A DNA stretch of 64,000 nucleotides, from NCBI GenBank assembly GCA_030770535.1, contig JASVEC010000024.1, forward strand, positions 248,001-312,000. The letters run 5' to 3'. The notes beneath the pieces were generated by a model. It was not told the DNA's origin and did no database searches. It was given only the letters and a program-made list of their open reading frames with translations. Positions 34,523 to 46,163 of the stretch are shown piece after piece. A program made the translations under genes and the position numbers. The stretch is from Batkoa obscura (Eukaryota; Entomophthoromycota; Entomophthoromycetes; Entomophthorales; Batkoaceae). Each line of letters begins with the position of its first letter. Position 1 is the stretch's first letter.

Positions 34523-36387
34523 ATGTCTACAAACCGCCCCAGTTCAAGGCATAGTAATAAAAACTCAACTGTTAGCTCAAAAGGTGATGACAACTTATCG
34601 AATGCTAGACAAAGGCAAACAAAACGTGATGAGGTAATAATTTTTAATTTATATTTTGTTCATAGTTTTACTTTTAGGCTATCCGCCGTAAAGCTGAGAC
34701 CGACTTAAAAAAGAAGAGGAACCCTAACCATTCAACAAGTCAAAGGCACAGTAAACGTGTACCAGGAACTGTGTCTGCATTGAGGCCTTCTCCTGCTCTT
34801 ACTGTTAATAGTACAATTAAGGTTACCGAAGCCTCTCAAATGATGGCTGCAAAAAGAGCGGACTGTGTACTTGTAGTGGATGAAGATGAGCATTTAGCAG
34901 GTATCTTTACTGCTAAAGATTTAGCTTACAGAGTTGTTGCTGAAGGTCTTGACGCAAGAACAACTACTGTTGCTAATATCATGACACCCAATCCGCTCTG
35001 TGTAACTTCTGATGCTAGTGCCACAGATGCTTTAAATACAATGGTTCAAAGGGGATTCCGCCATCTTCCAGTATGTAATGAAGAGGGCGATATTGTTGGA
35101 CTTTTAGATATTACAAAATGTCTTTATGATGCGCTTGACAAAATGGATCGTGCTTATGGGTCAAGTCGTAAGTTATATGACGCTCTTGAAGGTGTAGAAA
35201 AAGAATGGGCAATGCAAGCACCTCAATTTTTACAACTTATGGGCTCTTTAAAAGATCAGATCAATTGCCCTGATGTTACTACCGTTTTAGATGGAACTCT
35301 TCCAGCAGATATCTCGCCAAAAACTTCAGTTAGAGAAGCCGCAAAGGCTATGAAAGCCATCCGTACAACTGCGGTTTTAGTAACCGAAAATGATTCGATT
35401 ACCGGTATTTTCACTAGTAAAGATATAGTATTGCGTGTCATTGCTGCTCAATTAGATCCATCTAACTGTAGCGTTGTAAGGGTTATGACCCCCCACCCTG
35501 ATACTGCTTTGCCAGATACCACCATCCTTGACGCATTAAAAAGAATGCATAATGGGCACTATTTAAATCTTCCAATTGTTGATGAATTCAAGCAAGTAGT
35601 TGGTATGGTAGATGTTTTAAAATTAACTTATGCTACCCTTGAACAAATAAATAACCTTCAAGGTCAAGAAGGGGATGGATCTGGTCCAATGTGGAGTAAG
35701 TTTTGGAGTACTGCATTGGCCGGCGAGGATGAATCTACTATATCAGATTCAATGACATCTAACCAACAAACTCAAGGAGCCAGTGAGGTGTATCCACATG
35801 AGTCAGTATCTGCCATTGATGAAGATCCAACTTTAGCTGAAAATGCTAGCAAAACATTCGTATTTAAGTTTAAAGCACCTTCTGGTAAAGTATATCGTAT
35901 CAATGCTTTAGACAATAATTTCCAACAATTGAGAGATAATATTGTTGGTAAATTGATTGAAGAATCGCCTGAAACTGAGCCTAGTGCTATCCCACCAATT
36001 TGCTATGCTGACGATGAAGGAGATCTTGTTTTGCTCCTTCACGATGACGACTTAAAGGATGCTGTACAACTTGCTCGCCAAAATGGATGGCAAAGAATTA
36101 TTTTATCTTTAGCTGAAAACCCAGAAATACCTAAAGATGAAACAATTGAAAAATCAACTCATGAGTCCGAAGTTTCTCGTAAGGCAACCCAAACTCCTGT
36201 TATATCAGAACCAATTGAAGAACCAGCTAAGGTACAAGCCAAAGTAGCTACAGAAGAGAAGGCAGTAGTACCTCAAAAAACTGAACCTTTAATTCCAGAA
36301 AATTTAGTAATCCCAGTGGCTGTTGGTAGCGGTGTTTTGGTTGCTTTAATTGGTGTTTTCATTGTTATGAAAGCTACCTCCCGTTAA
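34523..36387 (+). CDS. four-CBS plus PB1 domain protein with tail anchor (Mug70-like)
   Basis: Exons 34523-34633 and 34678-36387 give about 606 residues. A Ser/Lys-rich leader is followed by four CBS domains at about 78-130, 140-190, 247-298 and 303-360, with the usual IFTAKDLAYRVVAEG, VGLLDITKCLYDAL, IFTSKDIVLRVIAAQ and VGMVDVLKLTYATL ends. A PB1 domain lies at about 431-516 (FVFKFKAPSGKVYRI ... LVLLLHDDDLKDAVQLA). The last 25 residues are a membrane helix (PVAVGSGVLVALIGVFIVMKA), so the protein is probably tail-anchored. The CBS x4-PB1-TM order is a known fungal family (Mug70 in fission yeast); CBS pairs usually bind adenosyl ligands and PB1 mediates protein pairing. The ligand and partner are unknown. 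Confidence 0.93.
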
Positions 36388-36732
36388 ACATTTTAGATTC
36401 TAGTATAATATTATAGTAGTAAATGTATTTCATCTCCGAATTTATTAGAATACTTTACTTTTTTGAAAAAATGTATATTATTTAACTTATAAAAATATTT
36501 TTAGCTGTTTGATTTTGGTTTAATAGGCACTTATGTATACTGTTTAAATGTAGTATAGTCTTAAAATGCTTAAATGATATTCTTTGTTAATATATATATG
36601 ATTGAACTTCTAACATAAAAACGCTGTGAAATGAATCTGTATATATTACAATTCTATACTCAAAAGAATTCTACAAAATCAATCAATAGATAGTCTGACT
36701 ATTAAAGCTTAGAGGGTTTTATTTTATAACAG
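36388..36732. other. convergent intergenic spacer
   Basis: Short AT-rich spacer between the 3' ends of two convergent genes; presumably both poly(A) regions. Nothing else recognised. Confidence 0.4.
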
Positions 36733-38091
36733 TTACTTATCCTTATTAACATACGAATCTTGTAAATACCGAGCCAACATTTCGTCCGAGATTAAAAGGT
36801 GAGATTTTTGCTGAGAGACTTCAGCGCCTGCCAGCCTCAAAATGTATTCAAACAAGCTTAAGGCCGAAATAGGCAGGTTCTGTTTACTTTTATATCCTGA
36901 AGATACAATAAGTTGATTCAAAATTTCCAACTGATTAAGTCCAGCTTTTGGTTCTTTATTCTTTATTAAAAGTTCTTCTCTTTTATCTGTTTCTGTTTTA
37001 TCCTTTTTTTCATCCGTTTCTGTTTTATCCTTTTTTTCATCCGTTTCTGTTTTATCCTTTTTTTCATCCGTTTCTTCATCCGACTCATCATTATTATAGT
37101 TATTTATTGCTAACGCAAGCCATTGTGTATCTTTTTTATCTTTTTCTTCATTAGCCACTTTAAGTACCAGAACTGGTTCAGTTATATCTTCGATATTTAA
37201 TAGTTTGCCACTTGAGCTATAATACATACTTCTGATTTTTTCAACCAAAATACGTTTCTCCCCAGGCGTAGCATCTTCATGAACTCTACCATCATCAAAA
37301 TCTTCTTCTAATACAACCTCGTAGATAATTCCATCTTGATGAAACTTTCTTTCAATCCAGCCTTGGCATAATGCATATTCTTCTTTCCAAGTAAAATCTT
37401 CTTTTCCTTTAGGCCTTGAAGATGCGGAAAATAGACTATATACAGTAAACTGGATTTCTTTCCCAACTTTGACCACTTTTAAACCGTTCTGGTTCATCTG
37501 TGCGACACACGTTAAAAGTGATGATGCTTGTAACAACCGAGATGCTGATATACCTTTAGGTAACTTCGAATTCAAGTCAACGTTTGTAATCGAAAGTACT
37601 AACTGAATATAAGAAACTGTTGAATCTAACTTCCCCACTAATTTTTTTAACTCTTTTATTATTAGCTCTGCGTCATTATGGTTTGTATCATTTGACTTTA
37701 TAGGATCAGAATTAAATTTACTATTAAACTGTTCAATATCTTGTCTCAAACTATCCGTCATTTCAATCACTGCTTCCAACGAGCTATTTCCTCTTGAAAT
37801 ACCTACCTCAATCAGCTCGATAGCAGGCGAAATTATATTTAATCGAAACTCAAACTCTTTTTTTAATATCTTCAACTCGAAGCTCTCTTTTTTTGTCGAT
37901 GCATCTATATATTTAGTTATTTGAGCCTAAACGGTGATTAATGTTTGAATGTTAAGTTAGCTTTTATAGAGTAAAATAATTGATTAATTTAAAGATCTTA
38001 TTACCATAGCTACTTTGGTTACTAACCCGAATGCTGCTTTGCCCACTAAAGACACTGCTTGTCCCGATAGTTTGGCTAGTAGTTCATCCAT
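36733..38091 (-). CDS. Yrb30-like Ran-GTP-binding protein
   Basis: Exons 38091-38005 and 37926-36733 give about 426 residues. The start MDELLAKLSGQAVSLVGKAAFG followed by EFRLNIISPAIELIEVGISRGNSSLEA matches the fungal family of Yrb30, which binds Ran-GTP and blocks GAP action. Further blocks are LIIKELKKLVGKLDSTVSYIQLVL, PKGISASRLLQASSLL and FTVYSLFSASSRPKGKEDFTWKEEYA. Near residue 290 there is a highly charged insert with three near-identical 8-residue repeats (KKDKTETD). The function is inferred from overall colinearity; the family is defined only in fungi. It ends with LLISDEMLARYLQDSY, the usual C-terminal type of block. Confidence 0.85.
36978..37075. repeat. 24-bp in-frame tandem repeat inside the Yrb30-like gene
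   Basis: A 24-bp unit (tttttttcatccgtttctgt at its core on the + strand) is repeated about three to four times almost perfectly. It encodes the KKDKTETDE repeats and keeps the frame, so copy number can vary without damage. Confidence 0.9.
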
Positions 38092-39090
38092 ATCTTTTTA
38101 TGTTAAAGTAAATAAAAAATTAGTTAGTCATTGATTTTTGTATCATTTTAAGCTTAGTTCAGAATAATTGGTTAAATTAAAGTTTACACCTATTAGTTAC
38201 GTGGTAAGTAAAAAAGTAGTTTTTATAGATTATATAGTGGATAGAAAAATAGTCTGAATGTTTATAAATCTTCTAATAATTTTATGTTTTAGAAAAAAAT
38301 AAAGCAAGATGAATAAAATGTTTAAAGGATCATTCAAAGACAGGCTAAACAATTAACTAAACATTTCAAACTTGCTCGATAATAATGATTAATACTTTTA
38401 GCATTTTTAAAAATGTATAAAAAAGATTTTTGACCTTTCTTTAAAATCTCAGTTGTTACGTATGGCTCACTCAATCACTGATGATACTAAAGACAGTATT
38501 AAATAATTATCAGAAAATTGTTGCACTTATTCATAAATTATGAAATGTCGCCCTAGTGTTACTAAGAGCACTATCAGTAGGTATAAATGTAATTAGTTTC
38601 CTAAAGTAAAACCTACCCGAAGCGGAAGGTCTTCTACGATCAATAATAATGCACATAGCTATACTAAAAGACGTATTACTTTAGGTGGGATGAAAACGGG
38701 GAAAGGTATACAAAAATATTTAGAATCTGTTAATATTAACTTGGTATACACTTCATGCTACAAAATGCTAGATTCTAAGTTTAAAACAAAAAATTGAGAA
38801 GAGTGATTAAAAATAAAATAAAAATGTAATAGTATTGATTAGTGTAACTTCATTAATAGTTTATAATGACAATTAGATTACATGCCTTAGAATGGGCTTA
38901 TAAATTACCGAATTGTTTTACTATTTATAAAAAACAAAATATTAGATTTAATTTGTATGCTGAACTTATAGACTATTAATAGATAGATAATTGGAATATT
39001 TTAAATCTTAGTTAAACTATTAGTAGTTAAAACAAAAAAAATATTATTAATTATATATAATACATACCATATATTTATCCCATTAAGCCT
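38092..39090. other. intergenic with a decayed Tc1-like transposase
   Basis: About 1 kb between the Yrb30-like and nse3 genes. The centre holds the transposase remnant listed separately. I could not define terminal inverted repeats. Confidence 0.4.
38462..38960 (+). pseudogene. decayed Tc1/mariner-like transposase, N-terminal part
   Basis: From the ATG at 38462 one frame reads to a TGA at 38795-38797 with only three internal stops. Its residues follow a Tc1-type paired-like HTH region: ITDDTKDSIK, then SVTKSTISRYK (helix-turn-helix), a GRSSTI hinge, then RRITLGG and a second helical block ending in CYKMLDSKFKTK. Further on, around 38880-38920, RLHALEWAYKLPN resembles the start of the catalytic domain (R-x-R-L-x-W-A-K in the family). 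All three stops are TAA or TAG at places where Gln would fit, so each could come from one C-to-T change. The DDE part is not visible. A dead DNA transposon. Confidence 0.6.
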
Positions 39091-40100
39091 CTATATTAAA
39101 TTAAATAATTTTTCGAACTGAATATCAAACTTAGCCGGTATATCATCTCCATAAATCTAAAAGAGTCAATGACCCTTAATAAATATACTAATATTACCTC
39201 TTTGATGATTGATTTTAAACTTTCAAAAGTGACTTCCGCCTTTGCTCTTGGGCCCCAATGATATTCAAAGTTGCGCTTAAGGTATTCCTCTTGGGTTGAT
39301 ATCCTCGAAGGCTGAGCTTGAGCATTTTCTTCACTAATGATTACTTTTTGCCTAATTATATAATTTTGTCTCATCAATCGAGTGATCAAGTCATCTAGTT
39401 CTTTAACAGTAAACTCTCTAAAGCTAAACATATTACGTGCCAAAGTGCCTACTTAAGTTTAGAATTGAATTTTTTTTGTTTAATATTTATTTTATTACCA
39501 TGAGATATGCAATTCTTATATACAAAAATCAAACATAATAATAACACTGTTTGTCCATCTTTTATTCTTTCGTCCATTGAAATTGGGCAGTATGGCAATC
39601 CTTCTCTTTCTTCTAAGGTTAAATTATTGACTAAAATATAGTTTTCTGAGGACTTTGGCTTTGTAATATCATCTAAATTTTACTTTAATAAGTGGTAGTT
39701 TTAATATACAAAACCTACTCTTCCTTGTACTCTTTTTTTTAGAAATTATCAAGTTTTTGGCCATTGTTTCTTTAGATTCTAACTCGATCAATTTCATACC
39801 AAAAATAGATTCCGAGATCAACTGAGCTCTTTCTATTATCGGTTTAAAATCTCTGGGATTTTCTATCTTTACTTAAGTTAATTAATAAGCAATGTTTTAA
39901 AATAAGTATCTGCAGTAAACTACCATATTTTTTTATATCTTCTCGTTTCATTGGTATTCCTTTCTCGGAAGTAATTAAAGCTAATCTTACTAAACTTTGT
40001 GCTTTTTCTTGAATATACTTTAAATAATTAAGTTTAGTATCATAATTTGTTTTTATCCTGTCTTTATTACTTGTGAATCCTCACCAGCATCTGTGTTCAT
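39091..40100 (-). CDS. nse3: Nse3/MAGE-domain subunit of the Smc5/6 complex
   Basis: Six exons give about 256 residues, from the ATG at 40100 to the TAG at 39091-39093. The two winged-helix halves of the MAGE homology domain are visible: LVRLALITSEKGIPMKREDIKKYV and IIERAQLISESIFGMKLIEL in the first, and LLLCLIFVYKNCISHVGTL, FTVKELDDLITRLMRQNYI in the second. YHWGPRAKAEV follows, the best MAGE signature. Nse3 pairs with the RING protein Nse1 and the kleisin Nse4 and binds DNA in Smc5/6. All five introns are 40-60 nt with clean GT-AG borders and preserved phase. Length is close to that of yeast and animal Nse3. No other MAGE-like gene type is expected in fungi. Confidence 0.9.
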
Positions 40101-40303
40101 TTTGCAATGTTTATAAATAAATAAAAATAGCTGAGCTTTTGATTATTTGCTTTTTAAAGTAACCAAACAAAACAAGTTGTTTAATTTATTCGTAAATTTT
40201 GTTTAAAAATAATTTAATACAAATAAGATTGAAACATAAAGCAAAATTAAAATTAAAAATAAGCAAAATTAATTTAAATCATTTTAATTTAAACTGATAA
40301 AAT

Positions 40304-42682
40304 TTAAAAAAGTTGTTTGAACTCTATTGAATTCTCAGTATCAATATCTTTGGTAAATTGATAAGAACTAAAATAAGCTATTAGCTAACGATAGTGAAAA
40401 TAAAATAATGAATTACCGCTTAAACGAAATGGTAGCATTAAATTGATCAAAAGAGAATAATTGAATGATTGAATCAACATACTGTTTAAAAGAAACTGTA
40501 TCAACCAATGGGAACAATGTTTCAATCAAGTAATTATCTAGTTTGATAATTACTAATTTTAATACATTGATTTTATGATTGTAATAAAATTCATCTAACA
40601 CTGCCAAATTTGTTTTAATTTTGTCTGTTGATTCTTCAAATATAACTAAACTATTATTTTCATAGTTATTGCCACTACTAAACTCACCAGGTAAGTTACT
40701 AATGAAGCATATTTAGTCTGTATTATAACAAATAAGTGAATAGTTTTACTTACTTTTTAATATCAATCTTATCTAACTTTGAAACGACATCATTATAAAA
40801 AGCGGTTGCTAATAAATCACTACATCTATCTATTAGCATGTTAAATGAGTTGATCAAATCATCAAATAATCCTTTGTTATTATTTGCTAATCTATCCGGA
40901 TACATTGTATGCCAAATCTCCAAAAAGAACTAAATATATTTAGTAAACATATTAACATATAAAAATAGCCTAATTACAGTTTGAGAGTCCCACTCAGATA
41001 ATACAGGCAATAGACAATGTATAGAATCTAAAACTGAGCTCATTTTTTTAACTGGAGTAATAGGAAAATGCACTCGATTTGCTATTGGGCGATATTTGTT
41101 CATATTGTAATCAAAATCATTAACCATTTTATTTAAGTGATTATAAAAGGACATCAATAACTCAAGTTGAACATTTGAAAAATATCTTAATTTATTACTC
41201 ATTGGCTTTAAATACAAATACCTTTCTATGATAGCTTCAAATAACGTAATCACCTTATCACTTATCACTGTTATTCTACTATTATTTGTAGTATTCATTA
41301 ATTCAAATGCATCTTTTGATTCTATGAAATGAGTCAATCGTTTTAACACGAACTCTTTTTCCATACTAATCCATATATTAAACACGCCTTTATCATTTAA
41401 ATAAATAGCACTGATACTATACCATTGAATATTTTTGTAATCGGTTATTATTTCATCTTTAATAATATGATCATATTCCAACAGCTGTTTAATAAAATTA
41501 TTCAAATACTCACTATGAATAATTTCTGCTTTAATAATACTTAGTTTGTATTTTATAAGTAAATAGACAGCTTTAATAAATAATTGTAAATAATTAAAGT
41601 TAGTATCACTCAACAAATGGAACAACTCAACATGTTGCTTTATAATATCAACTAAATATTCTAAAAACCATTCTGGTTTATCTAATCGATTAGTTGCCAA
41701 TTTGCCCATAAAATGATAGCGAAACTTTTGCGTTATAGGTAACATCATTAGGTCAAAGGGTAATAAACCTATTACTAACTCATCGATATCATTTATAGGC
41801 TTCAATTCATTTGAATATCTACTGTTATTAATATTTATTATTATTATGATTAAAATCATTACTTTAATTGTAGCCTTAATAGCTCATTAAAACTTTTATT
41901 AAACTTTTTTAATAAAATTTCATTCTCTTTCGAAAGTTGAATTAAATCAACGTCACCTGGCCACTTCATTTCCTGTAATACCTTGCTAAATTGTCTGTAA
42001 TAGATATTATTATTTATTTTCTCATAGTAGTTCATAAAAGCTATACCTTATCAAATTATTTTGTAAGCTATTTTTAAACACCTCAAACTTAAACTCCAAA
42101 TAGAACAATAAATTCTTAAATTCATTATTATTTCTCAATCCTTTTATCTTTGCTTCTAATTTATCCATACTTCCCACATCACAAATATCTGTACTTTCAA
42201 TTTCCTTTTCAACTTCATCACTAAACAAAAAATCAAGTTAAAAATCAGAAACAAAATTATCATTCTTACCATAACATCAAACATTCATACAGATGTTCAA
42301 AATAACTTATGCTATTTTTTAAGTTTAATTCATAACTTTCTAAATCCAAAATCTCTTTCACCCACAAATAACTATCATTAAAAACCTCAGCATCCCTATT
42401 CAACTGCGGTATCTCTTCTTTGACCTCTTCGAATTTATGCCTAAACCCTTGGATCTTAGTTGTGTATTCCTCAAGCGTTACTAAGGTTGTTGTTTTGGTA
42501 GTAGACAACTTAAAATTAATTATAGTTTGCTATTGGTTTTTAATATATTAAATTACCTCACTTTCGATTCTAACCAAGTTTTCTTGTTCTTTGATTACTA
42601 TATTATCGATATTTTCCAATTCTTCAAAGTTTTTGAGAGCTCCGTTAAGGCTTTCTAGTAGTTTTAAATCTTGTTCTGTCAT
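40304..42682 (-). CDS. tip20: Tip20/RINT1 subunit of the Dsl1 ER tethering complex
   Basis: Eight exons give roughly 700 residues, starting at the ATG at 42682. The N-terminus is a coiled coil (LKLLESLNGALKNFEELENI, EEYTTKIQGFRHKFEEVKEE). The RINT1/Tip20 signature FRYHFMGKLATNRLDKPEWFLEYLVD is clear and defines the family. A long alpha-helical rod follows, with LFDDLINSFNMLIDRCSDLL and the C-terminal FSFDQFNATISFKR. The Dsl1 complex captures COPI vesicles at the ER. The last short exon (SYQFTKDIDTENSIEFKQLF) depends on a good GTAATT...TTTTAG intron at about 40367-40414; without it the gene would end at 40413. The protein has drifted strongly and is rich in Asn, Ile and Lys. Confidence 0.87.
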
Positions 42683-43145
42683 TTTTTAAATTTTAGAACA
42701 ATTTTTTTAGTATTAAAAAAAAATCAAAATAGCTACATTTTCAAAAAATGAACTAATTTTTAATTAAAGTAGTTTTATGTAATAAAACGTCAGCGTTCCT
42801 TACTTTATAAAATTGGAGGGGATTAATATTTTAACAGCACAAAGTATTATGTTATATAGTTTTTAAATAATATATCATCATCATTCAGCTAATACAGTAA
42901 TTTATTAAAATTAATGCCTTAAAATAAAATCTAGACCATATAAAATATAAAATATAAAATATAAAATATAACAAAAGTAATAATAAGTGCATAACAAGGA
43001 ATCAAAATAAATGTATATTAAATCAAAAAAGCGAAATAATTAAAACAACTAAAATTCCAAATATTACAAAATCAACAATAATTAAAAGTTTAGATCATAT
43101 TATTAGTTTTTACAACATCTCAAAAATGCCAAAAATTAAATTCTT
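42683..43145. other. intergenic with a 7-bp microsatellite
   Basis: AT-rich spacer. At about 42939-42970 the unit ataaaat is repeated four to five times. No gene recognised. Confidence 0.5.
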
Positions 43146-46100
43146 TTAGTTTTCATCCCTATTTTGTTTCTTGTGTAAATTAAAGCTAAATCCCGAACGT
43201 GCACCCGATGAATAGTTACGTGTTCTTAAAGGTAATGTATTAAATTGATATATATGATTCGGGTACCTAGATTTCGAAATGGAATTGAAAGGGGACAAGT
43301 CAAAGTTAGTAGGCCTTCTAGGCTGTCGACTTTCTGGATTTAAAATTCGACTTTGAATCCCTTTAATGTGTGGTGAATTCTTTATGTTTAATATTATGGG
43401 TCGGATCCTATCAATTAGCTATTTTATTTATTAAACTTATCCAATTAAAAACAAATTGATTTACCATATCTCTTTGATTATTATCGGCAAAATCAAGACA
43501 AGTTTGAACCACATAATTTGCATAAGAGTCATCAATAAGCATCTCTAAATCATCTGAACACATAATTTCATTAACAAGTTGATGGCGCAACATAGAATCA
43601 GCCATCCTTATACATTTTTCTATTACATTTGAACTAAATTTTTGTACAGAAAGGTGGCGCACATGTCCAAAAAAGTTTTTTATCAATCCCATGGTGTACG
43701 CTGGATTAGATAGATCAAGTACATGCTGGACCACATAATTACCATAAGGATCTTGCACTAAGGACAGTGCGTTCTGTGTTATTGCAATTACTAGTTGATC
43801 TCGTTGATAATCATTGGCTCGATCAAAGCATTTTTGAATAACACAGCACCCATGTTTATGTGTTGAAATAGCTATACAATTATTAAATATTGAGTCATAT
43901 ACAAACTATAAAATATTAATGTTATTAACCTAATGTTACAAAAATAAACTGCTTACTTGATTATTTTTTGAAGATAATTTATTAACACAAACTTGTACCA
44001 CATGATTACCGTTTAAATCCTACCAAAATTAGTTAAGATTCATCCTATTTTTATTCCATGATTGCTTACCTTTATCATGGATACTACATTTCTTTTGAGT
44101 GATTCTATGATTATACCGATCTAACTAAAGTTAATGGATGAAATAAAAAACCAGTATATACCTTACCGCTTCATTAGCTTCGCGTTCATCATAGTAAGTC
44201 AAATACCCTAAAATCTTCTGGACTACACGAGTACCATGATTATTTAAAGAGATACGAAAAAGATTTGAAGAGGAAGCTCTTATAAGCTCAGTAAATTGAT
44301 AAAGATTGGCTACTTCCATCAATTTTTGACATAAATAATTCCCGAATGGATCAACCATTAAATCAGGAAAATAACCTTTTACTTGTTCATAAATTAGCTG
44401 GATATTCTTTGGATCTCCTTCCTGTAGAATTCGCTGAAGGTATCGACACCCTATCTGATCCCGGCTTAGATAATATATCTCATCACTAAGTTCTTCAATT
44501 GTTTTACCCTCAAAGTTATATTCTATAAAAGTAATTAATTTACAAAGTAAATATAATATAAAAATAGTTACCAAGGGGCTGATTCAACTTGATTTGAATA
44601 ATATTCTCAGGTTGAAGTTCAATTTCAGGTTCAATTTCTTTAAAACTCTCTGTAATATTTGAACTTCTATAAGTATCTTCTTGAACTTGTTTTTTGTAAA
44701 ACTCAGTATCCATGATATTAAAGTTTAATTGACCTCTTGGACTTAGGGGTTCTTGAACGGGTAAAGCTGTGTGAGAATAATGACAAAGGTTACCTCTTGC
44801 ACAATATCCATATTGAAAGTAACGACATGGTATTGCGTTACGAAATGGTAAAGATGTGAAATTACGGCGCATAGGGAAATTTAATGAACTTTGATTCGCT
44901 GAAGCCATAATTCCTAACTCTATTTTCAAATTTTAGATACTAATTCTATCAAATTTAGATAAGTAAGTTTACCATTCCTTCGCATGTTTAAGCGATAATT
45001 GAATTCGGATTTTTCTAAATTCATTGGACCCAAATTCCCTCTTCCTGCTTGTTGTAACCTAAAAGATGAATCATAGCTATCAACTTCTGTTCTTTCAGTC
45101 TTAAGTCAATCTTTTAGTATTGTTTTTATAAATATAAATGAATTTTACTAAGTCACTATAACGATCAAAGGTAGTCGTTTGTGAAGTAATCAACTCTTCA
45201 ATTCCTTCTGAAAGGGCAGGATTCATAGTTGCAATAGCTATAGTTAATCCATTAATACCATTATTATGAAAAGATCAGTTTAGTACCCTGAGTTTTATTT
45301 ATTCTTTTATCCATTGAAGTTAAATCCTCAAGGGGTAACTTTTCGCTACTTATACTTTCTAAACGTATATTAGTAACTGAAATAGTACTTAATTGTATGA
45401 ACCTTACCTCTGTTACTATTTAACTGAATGTTATTTTTTACTTCTTTATCATCTAAGAAATCAAGATCCTTTAGTAAAGCATCGAGTTCATCAGAGTTGT
45501 GACGAGAAACAGGAACAGAGCGAACAGCAGAAAAAAAGTTCAAAGTCTCTGGACTATAGCTAGCTACTTTGTTATTGTCATTATTATTAAATCTAGCGGG
45601 TGGACGCCTTAATGCCAAATTAAATGAACTGGCTTTAGCATTTTTAATTGAGTCTGAGTCTTTTTTAGCTTCAATTATTGCACTTTGTGAACGCGAAAAT
45701 GGGGTAAACAAAAATAAATCGTTATTATTTGGACTCGTTGAACTGCTTTTTTTGCTATCTCCTTCTTCAGACATTAAATTAAAAAATAAATTTTGACTAC
45801 CGTGTAATGAATGATCCTACAAATAGAGTTAAATCAAAGATTATTATAAACTAAAGTAGACCAATTACCACTGAAAATGGAAAGTAAGTTGATGGATTAT
45901 ACTAGAAATAAGTTAGAAAATAAAATATAGTATACATTTGAAATTTGAAATACCGAAAATGAAGTTGATCTTTTTAAACTTAAAATTGTTTTTTCCAAAT
46001 AAGTTGAACTTATATGGGTATTGGTATTATTATTACTTTTAAAGACAAGCTCTGTACTTAATAATGATAAGCTCTTAGTCCTATAGATATCTCTTTCTTC

Positions 46101-46163
46101 AGAGTTATAGGATGGATAAGCTGGGGGATCAAAAGCTAGAGAAGGAAAAGAAAAAAAAGACAT
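43146..46163 (-). CDS. CCCH zinc finger plus PUF-repeat RNA-binding protein
   Basis: Twelve exons, all phase-consistent, run from the ATG at 46163 to the TAA at 43146-43148 and encode roughly 870 residues. The N-terminal half is Ser/Asn-rich and disordered, with a short acidic motif (LDALLKDLDFLDD). Then a single C3H finger appears: CRYFQYGYCARGNLCHYSH (C-x8-C-x5-C-x3-H type). About 70 residues later eight Pumilio repeats begin, with core motifs such as DQIGCRYLQRIL, DPFGNYLCQKLM, NNHGTRVVQKIL, DLNGNHVVQVCV, HKHGCCVIQKCF, DPYGNYVVQHVL, QKFSSNVIEKCI and DSYANYVVQTCL. PUF proteins bind 3' UTRs and repress or localise mRNAs. A basic Arg-rich tail follows. The CCCH+PUF arrangement is less common than PUF alone. 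Confidence 0.92.

Noticed and set aside
38462-38797. A variant genetic code with TAA/TAG read as Gln
   Set aside because: Every well-modelled gene here ends in TAA, TAG or TGA at the expected family end, so the standard code holds and the transposase remnant is simply broken.
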